64,000 nucleotides of DNA, taken from the NCBI RefSeq assembly GCF_003946575.1, contig NZ_RHOP01000004.1, forward strand, positions 1 through 64,000. Reading direction: 5' to 3'. The notes under the pieces were generated by a model. The model searched no databases, was not told the DNA's origin, and saw only the letters and a list, made by a program, of their open reading frames with translations. Made by a program: the position numbers and the translations under genes. This DNA comes from Companilactobacillus jidongensis (GTDB taxonomy: Bacteria; Bacillota; Bacilli; Lactobacillales; Lactobacillaceae). Positions 58,514 through 64,000 of the stretch are shown here, one piece after another (the stretch's first letter is position 1; every line of letters starts with the position of its first letter).

Positions 58514-58741
58514 ATGTACAGTAATAAATATCTCAAAGCATACTTAATGATCCACAATATCAAACAATCGGATATTGCATTGCTGTTAAGTAAGTCCACA
58601 TCAACAATTCATAGGAAGAACGAAGATCTAGGATATACGCAAAAAGAAATAATTTTATTACATCAAAAATTGCATATCCCGTTCAAAGTCTTTTTCTATG
58701 ATTTGTCTGCGGAAGATAGTGAATTCCTGCCTAATTTGTAA
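58514..58741 (+). CDS. small HTH protein
   Basis: A 75-aa protein with an HTH of the phage Cro or plasmid-repressor kind (MIHNIKQSDIALLLSKSTSTIHRKNEDLGYTQKEIILLHQKL). AAGGGTGG precedes the ATG. It is probably the repressor that binds the palindrome just upstream of its own gene. Possible targets are itself, the divergent HTH gene and the secreted protein gene downstream. Confidence 0.7.
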   Translation: MYSNKYLKAYLMIHNIKQSDIALLLSKSTSTIHRKNEDLGYTQKEIILLHQKLHIPFKVFFYDLSAEDSEFLPNL

Positions 58742-58841
58742 TGGATTAGTGTCAAAAATATACGCTTGGGGGCGTGCGTATGGAATGACGTGAGAAAAAC
58801 AAACGTTAAATTATCAAATAGAAATCAAAGGGGATTTTATT

Positions 58842-60356
58842 ATGAATTTATTTATTAAATCAGCAGTCACAAGTATGGCCGCAATCACATTGCTTTCAAC
58901 TGGCGTATTGGCTACATCACAAAAAGTCGAAGCATCAGCTTCACCGATCGCACGTACTTCTAAAGTTACACGTATTTATACCAAAAAAGGAAATCTAGTA
59001 ACTAATCGTTCACTAGCATCTAATACTGACTGGCTAACTGGTAAGGTCATAACTTTAAATGGTGAAGATTACACACAAGTTGCTACTAATGAATACGTAA
59101 AGAATAATGACGTTTCATTTATTGACCCATATACAGCCGTAGATCCTAACAAGGACAAGATGGTTGGACGTGTCATCATGGGTTCTGACAGAGTCTTTGA
59201 TACCGCAACTAATAGTGTTAGTTCGACAACACTTGAAGGTGGCAGCGAATGGATCGTTTCTAAGGCTATCTCAAACAAAAACGGACAAACATTCTATAAG
59301 ATCTCTAAGACGCAATGGGCATTTGGAGAAAACATGATGCTAAATCATCAACTAAATTCGACCTACGATGCTGACTTCGGTGTTACACCAGATAATGATC
59401 CCGTTGCTACTGGCAGCTTTGGACCAGCTAGTCAAAGTAATGATGGACTTGTAGTAACGATTAATGCTGGTGATGCCAATATCTATGATGACAGAACTGG
59501 TTTGCCAACTTCTAAGACTGTTCCAGAAGGTTCTCAATGGAAAGTCAGCCGTGTTGTTACAGTCAATAATGGTCCTTATTACTTCAAGATTGGTTCACAC
59601 GAATGGATCGAGGGTGAACACGCCGAAGTAAGTCAGATGCCAAGTCCTGATCACGTTAACTCATTCGGCCCAGCACTATTAGACGGTACTGAATATGGTC
59701 ATAATCCTTCAAGATACAATGGTTCAACAGTTGTAACTGGTAACGATGATTCCAATACTAGTTCAAATACAAACACTAACACTAATACAAATACCAATAA
59801 CAACACTACTGGCGATACTAATAACAACAGTGGTTCAACGAATACCAACACTAATACCGGCTCGTACAAGCCAAATGTTGCCAACATCAACAATTATTTT
59901 GTTCAATATCTAAATGCCTTACACAAGGCTAACGGTACGGCTCCAGTACATTCATCCGCTGATATGATCAACTACGCTCAACAACGTGCTGCTCAACAAA
60001 ATGGCGGCAACTTGGATCACTCAACTGCTGCCAAAGACACATCAGAAAATCTATCAAGTACTGGTTTCAAGTACATGAACTATGCTGGCGTTAAGTCTGA
60101 TAAAGATGCTGCTTACTACCTATTAAAGGGCTGGTATGATGAAGAAGGTAATTACGCTGCCTTAGGACAAGCTGGTCACTTCGGTCACCGTGCCGCTTTG
60201 ATTTATTCTGGTCCTACAGTTGGTTTGGGTATTACTGACAGTGACGCTTCTTTCGATGCTGACTGGAATGACAGCACATTGAATGCACAGAATGTCCTTT
60301 ACAATTACACCGGTACAAATCCTAATACTCAATTCATTTCTAAAGATGCAATTTAG
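58842..60356 (+). CDS. secreted CAP (SCP/PR1)-domain protein with SLAP-like repeats
   Basis: A 504-aa exported protein. Signal peptide (about 1-32, cleavage after VEASA). SLAP-like wall-binding repeats follow: one clear at about 40-95 (VTRIYTKKGNLVTNRSLASNTDWLTG...QVATNEYVKNND) and two diverged at about 108-165 and 205-260. An Asn/Thr repeat linker (about 305-340) comes next. The C-terminal CAP domain (about 348-495) shows YLNALHKANGTAPVHSSADMINYAQQRAAQ, DTSENLSS and HFGHRAALIYSGPTVGLG. CAP proteins of lactobacilli act at the cell surface, with largely unknown substrates. AAAGGGG precedes the ATG. Confidence 0.88.
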   Translation: MNLFIKSAVTSMAAITLLSTGVLATSQKVEASASPIARTSKVTRIYTKKGNLVTNRSLASNTDWLTGKVITLNGEDYTQVATNEYVKNNDVSFIDPYTAVDPNKDKMVGRVIMGSDRVFDTATNSVSSTTLEGGSEWIVSKAISNKNGQTFYKISKTQWAFGENMMLNHQLNSTYDADFGVTPDNDPVATGSFGPASQSNDGLVVTINAGDANIYDDRTGLPTSKTVPEGSQWKVSRVVTVNNGPYYFKIGSHEWIEGEHAEVSQMPSPDHVNSFGPALLDGTEYGHNPSRYNGSTVVTGNDDSNTSSNTNTNTNTNTNNNTTGDTNNNSGSTNTNTNTGSYKPNVANINNYFVQYLNALHKANGTAPVHSSADMINYAQQRAAQQNGGNLDHSTAAKDTSENLSSTGFKYMNYAGVKSDKDAAYYLLKGWYDEEGNYAALGQAGHFGHRAALIYSGPTVGLGITDSDASFDADWNDSTLNAQNVLYNYTGTNPNTQFISKDAI

Positions 60357-60364
60357 TAGAAATC

Positions 60365-60664
60365 ATGACATTAGACATTAGATTTTCCAAAATAATCGAA
60401 GAAATCACTGAGGATCTTGAACTCCAAACTGGACTAGTCCTAAATGGTGCTCAATTGCGGGAACTAAAAATCAAACAACACGTGATACTCAATAATTCAG
60501 AAGTAAGTCCTTACTTCGACGACATCACAGAGTACCTTGCCAACACCTCACCCAGTGAACGCGTCTGGGAATGCTACAAAGTATTATCAAATAACACTTA
60601 CATAATCGCTGTACATGTTGAAACTCCCTATATCAGATTAGATACAGCTGATCTCAATGGATAA
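60365..60664 (+). CDS. small protein of unknown function
   Basis: A 99-aa soluble protein (MTLDIRFSKIIEEITEDLELQTG...) that I do not recognise. It lies 8 nt after the stop of the CAP-protein gene with only a weak ribosome binding site, so translation is probably coupled. Its transcript ends in the 34-bp repeat terminator at 60669. Confidence 0.6.
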   Translation: MTLDIRFSKIIEEITEDLELQTGLVLNGAQLRELKIKQHVILNNSEVSPYFDDITEYLANTSPSERVWECYKVLSNNTYIIAVHVETPYIRLDTADLNG

Positions 60665-60668
60665 TAAT

Positions 60669-60702
60669 AAACCCCAACCAATTAAGGTTGAGGTTTGTTT
60701 TT
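60669..60702 (+). repeat. 34-bp direct repeat, copy 1, also a terminator
   Basis: An identical 34-bp sequence occurs at 62279-62312 in the same orientation. It contains a hairpin AAACC-c-CAACC/GGTTG-a-GGTTT with loop AATTA followed by TTTGTTTTT. This copy terminates the 99-aa gene and encodes the last six codons of the MFS gene on the minus strand. Confidence 0.85.
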
Positions 60703-62148
60703 GTAGCCAAATGTATTAATTAGAATTGCTAAAATAATAACCATAAGTCCCAGCAAGTAGATCCAATGCAATCCACCATATAATACTTGTCTCAAGACCG
60801 GTAAGTCATCAGCAGACAGACCTGCCGCAGTTTTTGGATTGATCAATTGGTTGACCATCGTCAAATTAGTCCCTTGATGAGTTGAAATACCATGTTGTAT
60901 ACCAACATTCAACATAATTCCAAAAATAGAAACCATCAAAGTTTGACCCAATGTTTTGGCCAGTGTATTAAATGACGTAGCCACACCAACGTTGTTTTTT
61001 GAAACCAAATGTTGTGATTCTACCGTCGTTGTTACAATCGTTATCCCGAATCCAAAACCACTGATGGCAGTTATAACAAGGAACCAGCCGAACTCTGTCA
61101 TCATTGGAATAAATGCTAGCAGAATACCCGCGAATAATACGATCAATAAACTAAATCTCAGAATTTTACGTGGCGTCCACCTAGTTATCAAATAACTAGT
61201 TACGAAGGACCCGATTATCCAGAATATTGAATGTGGTGTTACCGCAAATCCAGCATAAGACACTGGCGTTCCCAATACACCTTGTACCCAAATCGGTATG
61301 TAGACTGTTATCGCCATTAAGTAACCACTTATCAAAGCTGCTACTGAATTTTGAACCATGAACGGTCTATTCTTAAATAATTTCAATGAGACAACTGGAT
61401 TCTCCGCATAACGCTCATGCCGGATAAATTGCCAAAAGGTAACTAAACTAACTACAATAAATGCAGCAACGCTGAGCCAATCTATATCTTTGTAACTCAA
61501 AAATTGAAAACTCAACATTAAAAACAACACGCTGATCATCAACCAAAAACTTCCCCAAAGATCGACATTAACCTTACTGTGCTGCTTAGATTCGTGTAAG
61601 AATATTTGAAATAATACCATGATAAGTATGCGCAACGGTATATTGACGAAGAACACCCAATGCCAACTTAAGGTATTAACGACAATTCCACCAATCAAGG
61701 GTGCTGACAGAGTTGCAATTCCCCAGACTAAATTATTGAGTCCCAAAATTTGTGGTCGTTTTTCGTATGGATATAAGTCTGCAATAATCGTCACAGTTGC
61801 TGTCGGCAAGGCCCCGGCACCAACTCCTTGGATCGCGCGCCAAAATACTAGTTCAAGCATGGAATTAGATAACCCGCTCATTAATGAACCAAAAGTAAAA
61901 ATGGCTAGGCCCACTTGGACGACAGGCTTTCTACCAATCAGGTCTGTTAACTTCCCGTATATTGGGGTCACCATTGCGGTGACTAATAAATAAATCGAAA
62001 ATACCCAATTCATTAGTGAGACTCCGTGTAAATCACCAACGATAGTGGGTAAGGCCGTCGATAGAATTGTTCCCTCAACAGAACTGACAAAAGTAGCAAT
62101 GTAAATCGCGATAGTCACCGCAATTACATTTGTTTTTGATTGCGTCAA
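60682..62148 (-). CDS. MFS drug exporter, DHA2 family (14 segments, TTG start)
   Basis: A 488-aa proton-driven exporter of the EmrB/QacA kind with about 14 hydrophobic segments. Motif A is GKLTDLIGRKPVV after the second segment. The LATALPTIVGDL-type start (ILSTALPTIVGDL) and GAGALPTATVTII (motif C-like region) are typical. The start is TTG with GGGGG 9 nt upstream. Its last codons (KNKPQP) lie inside the 34-bp repeat. The substrate is unknown; drugs, bile salts or dyes are usual for the family. Confidence 0.9.
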   Translation of the reverse strand: MTQSKTNVIAVTIAIYIATFVSSVEGTILSTALPTIVGDLHGVSLMNWVFSIYLLVTAMVTPIYGKLTDLIGRKPVVQVGLAIFTFGSLMSGLSNSMLELVFWRAIQGVGAGALPTATVTIIADLYPYEKRPQILGLNNLVWGIATLSAPLIGGIVVNTLSWHWVFFVNIPLRILIMVLFQIFLHESKQHSKVNVDLWGSFWLMISVLFLMLSFQFLSYKDIDWLSVAAFIVVSLVTFWQFIRHERYAENPVVSLKLFKNRPFMVQNSVAALISGYLMAITVYIPIWVQGVLGTPVSYAGFAVTPHSIFWIIGSFVTSYLITRWTPRKILRFSLLIVLFAGILLAFIPMMTEFGWFLVITAISGFGFGITIVTTTVESQHLVSKNNVGVATSFNTLAKTLGQTLMVSIFGIMLNVGIQHGISTHQGTNLTMVNQLINPKTAAGLSADDLPVLRQVLYGGLHWIYLLGLMVIILAILINTFGYKNKPQP

Positions 62149-62278
62149 TATTCAAATCCCCCTTTTGAACTGGCAATTAAAATTAAAATAGATACTTTTT
62201 ATAATGCTACCACTTAATGTGCATACAAGTCATTATTTGTCGAATAAAAGAGGCATTGAATAATTCATTTCAAAGTTA

Positions 62279-62312
62279 AAACCCCAACCAATTAAGGTTG
62301 AGGTTTGTTTTT
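62279..62312. repeat. 34-bp direct repeat, copy 2
   Basis: Identical to 60669-60702, lying between the MFS gene and the stop of the PrsW-like gene. On the plus strand it has a proper T-run but no upstream plus-strand gene to terminate. On the minus strand, where the PrsW-like transcript ends, the T-run is short (TTTT). Confidence 0.85.
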
Positions 62313-62317
62313 ATCTA

Positions 62318-63436
62318 CTATTCATCTTGGACAGATAATTGTAATTTTTTAACTTCGCGTAATCCCGCATGAATCATTACGAAGACTGTTACCCAAGTTA
62401 TCACGGCTAGAACTGCGTATCTAATATAACCAAGGTTATCAAACATCGACCAATCCCATAGCATGTGAATAACAATTACTAGCACTAGAAAACGTAAAAA
62501 ACGAATATTGGTAAATGTACTAGTAGTCAGTTTTTCTGAGCCTTTGACAATTACTAATGCTGCGGTCGCAATTGCACACCACTCAGTATGATCTGAAATT
62601 GAACAGAACGTTCTAATCAATGCTGAACTAAGCGATGCTAACTGGTTACCCTCAAACATATATTGAATATTTTCAAATGCAGCGAAACCTGTACCTACTG
62701 CTGCACCTATCAATAAACCATTAAATATTCTTTTGATATTCAATTTGTTAACAAAATAGGCCGCAATTAATAATTTTGACGTTTCTTCAATTATTCCAGT
62801 CAAAAGAGCCCCTATAAAATCCAAATTAGAAACTATAACTAAATTGTTTATTATAATGGTCAAAATCAAGGATAGAATTCCACCCAATAACATGATTTTC
62901 CCAATTCGATAAAAGCTAATATTTTTGAAAATATTAATTTCAAAAAATAATACTAATGCCGACATTGGCACGGCAATACTAATTATCACATCCGTAGCCA
63001 TTAAATCGCCCATACTCTGATTCAAATTAGTTAATATCGACAGTAGTATTCCGGCAACAATAATTACGATCAGGATTCTCGAGAACAACCACGGCTGTAC
63101 TTTTTCATCCGAAATTTCTGACAACGCTGGCGTCGTCTTCTTAGTTCCCGCAATAAAAATGTCTTCCGCTTCATCTTCCGTATGCGATTTTAGTACTTCT
63201 GCGAAAAAATCTTTCCAGCTGACTTTGACTGCACCAGTTCCACCGGTCCAACCATTCAATCGTGACGTTGCTGAATCAAAGATAGATTTTTTTGGTTCAA
63301 CAGATTCATTCTTAGTCTCTGTTCCATCATCATTAACCGCCACCAATGGTTTCCCGCATTTAGTACAGAACTTAGCTTTAGCGTTGTTCTCCATTCCACA
63401 GTTTGTACAAAAAACTGTACTTGTTGCTTCTTTCAA
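62318..63436 (-). CDS. zinc-ribbon protein with PrsW-type intramembrane protease domain (TTG start)
   Basis: A 372-aa membrane protein. The N-terminal zinc ribbon is CTNCGMENNAKAKFCTKCG (residues 10-28). A soluble linker (about 35-115) is followed by about eight membrane segments. The PrsW motifs are present: IEETSKLL near 223 (EExxK), FAAFENIQYMFEG near 258 (FxxxE) and HTEWCA plus HMLWDWSMFD near 292 and 330 (catalytic His/Asp). PrsW cleaves the anti-sigma factor RsiW in Bacillus; the target here is unknown. The start is TTG at 63436 with GGGGG 8 nt upstream. Confidence 0.85.
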   Translation of the reverse strand: MKEATSTVFCTNCGMENNAKAKFCTKCGKPLVAVNDDGTETKNESVEPKKSIFDSATSRLNGWTGGTGAVKVSWKDFFAEVLKSHTEDEAEDIFIAGTKKTTPALSEISDEKVQPWLFSRILIVIIVAGILLSILTNLNQSMGDLMATDVIISIAVPMSALVLFFEINIFKNISFYRIGKIMLLGGILSLILTIIINNLVIVSNLDFIGALLTGIIEETSKLLIAAYFVNKLNIKRIFNGLLIGAAVGTGFAAFENIQYMFEGNQLASLSSALIRTFCSISDHTEWCAIATAALVIVKGSEKLTTSTFTNIRFLRFLVLVIVIHMLWDWSMFDNLGYIRYAVLAVITWVTVFVMIHAGLREVKKLQLSVQDE

Positions 63437-63454
63437 ATCAATTCCCCCATTGTA

Positions 63455-64000
63455 TTAGAAAAACAATCCCAGCAGTCCACCTGCGGTATTTGCATCGCTA
63501 TTATTTTTTTGATCATTCTCTGCAGTATTCTCATCCCGTTGGACCCACAGCTGATGTTGCTTACGACAATCGCTAGTGTTCTGATAACGGTGAGTCTCAC
63601 TCTTGCCAGTAAACTGCCACAACAAGTGCGCTGTATCTTTGTATTTGCTCTGCGTTAAACTGATCTTCCAATTACCTAGTGTCTTCGAAGAAATCGCCTG
63701 CGCTACACTATTCAACCGGTATTCAATCGCAATTGGACTGGTATCGAAGTGCGAGCTGTTCAGACCTCGCTCAATATCGTAAACGCCCTTTTCACCTGCA
63801 TTGATCTCAATTGTCTTGGTCACCGGATTAGTCGTCACCTTGTAATCATTTTGAGAAGTGAAATTCTCTCGACTCAGTACGGAATTAACCGTCATCGGAA
63901 CGTATACCACCCAATAAGCTATCAGCACTATTATCACAGCCGTAAGAGCGATAATCACTTTTTTGTTATGACCGTATTTTTTTATTATTGTGATTTTTTC
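63455..64000 (-). CDS. membrane-anchored protein of unknown function, cut by the window edge
   Basis: The frame stays open to position 64000 (upstream codons read EKITIIKKYGHNKK), so the GTG at 63958 is probably not the start and the gene continues outside. Visible are a hydrophobic segment (VIIALTAVIIVLIAYWVVYV), an extracellular-looking domain (about 30-130) and a hydrophilic Asn/Asp/Glu-rich end finishing in GGLLGLFF. It lies 18 nt upstream of the PrsW-like gene on the same strand and probably forms an operon with it. Zinc-ribbon membrane proteins of this layout often come in clusters. Confidence 0.65.
   Translation of the reverse strand, partial: EKITIIKKYGHNKKVIIALTAVIIVLIAYWVVYVPMTVNSVLSRENFTSQNDYKVTTNPVTKTIEINAGEKGVYDIERGLNSSHFDTSPIAIEYRLNSVAQAISSKTLGNWKISLTQSKYKDTAHLLWQFTGKSETHRYQNTSDCRKQHQLWVQRDENTAENDQKNNSDANTAGGLLGLFF

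Noticed and set aside
59755-59870. Short tandem repeats (AAT/ACT triplets) that look like an array
   Set aside because: They are in frame and encode the Asn/Thr linker of the CAP-domain protein; there are no spacers of constant length, so this is no CRISPR array.

Overview
The window is AT-rich, densely coded DNA of a low-GC Gram-positive bacterium, almost certainly a member of the Lactobacillaceae. Supporting signs are the peptidase set (PepN, prolyl iminopeptidase, C69 dipeptidase), an Asn T-box in front of asnA, SLAP-type surface domains, strong AGGAGG-type ribosome binding sites and several TTG starts. A Companilactobacillus-like species is my best guess, but no rRNA gene body lies inside the window to test it. 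I see no prophage, insertion sequence, CRISPR array or tRNA.

Layout. 1-413: promoter of an rRNA operon that runs off the left edge. 414-5.5 kb: aldo/keto reductase, GNAT acetyltransferase and a heterodimeric ABC drug exporter with an attenuator-like leader. 5.6-10.5 kb: a Ugp-like ABC uptake operon ending in a metallophosphoesterase. 10.7-13.8 kb: Na+/H+ antiporter behind a structured leader RNA, cyclophilin, two small paralogous proteins and an XRE regulator. 13.9-16.6 kb: a flavin operon (ApbE, a flavin reductase-PAS protein with two putative flavinylation motifs in its tail, and a second flavin reductase). This operon probably works with the FMN_bind fumarate reductase at 26.3 kb. 16.8-25 kb: MscS, methyltransferase, a MerR/SDR divergent pair, peptidases, a matrixin-like protease and T-box/asnA. 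25-36 kb: degenerate HNH protein, fumarate reductase, SbcDC, YdcF, a kinase, an Mrr-type restriction enzyme and a Bax-inhibitor protein. 36.0-36.5 kb: a convergent small-RNA locus that resembles a type I toxin-antitoxin. 36.5-49 kb: PepN, cytochrome b5-like protein, redox enzymes with FNR, MerR and LysR sites, prolyl iminopeptidase, and a LytTR/LiaF pair.

49.2-57.8 kb holds the most unusual content. Five promoters carry the same palindrome (core TACGRCATA-A-TATGTCGTA), each with a -10 hexamer exactly 18 nt after the start of its TATGTC half-site and no good -35. They drive two long paralogous proteins of unknown function, a MUG/UDG-like protein, a WYL-family regulator, a small protein and a small membrane protein. 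This looks like a local WYL regulon that I do not recognise. An AbiEi/AbiEii pair and SLAP-domain secreted proteins sit inside or next to it.

58-64 kb: small HTH proteins around a perfect 27-bp palindrome, a SLAP-CAP secreted protein, an MFS exporter flanked by a 34-bp direct repeat, a zinc-ribbon PrsW-type membrane protease and a gene cut by the right edge.

All motif and site calls were made by eye. Function names rest on recognised family motifs, not on database searches. Manual coordinates of short sites could be off by a base or two.
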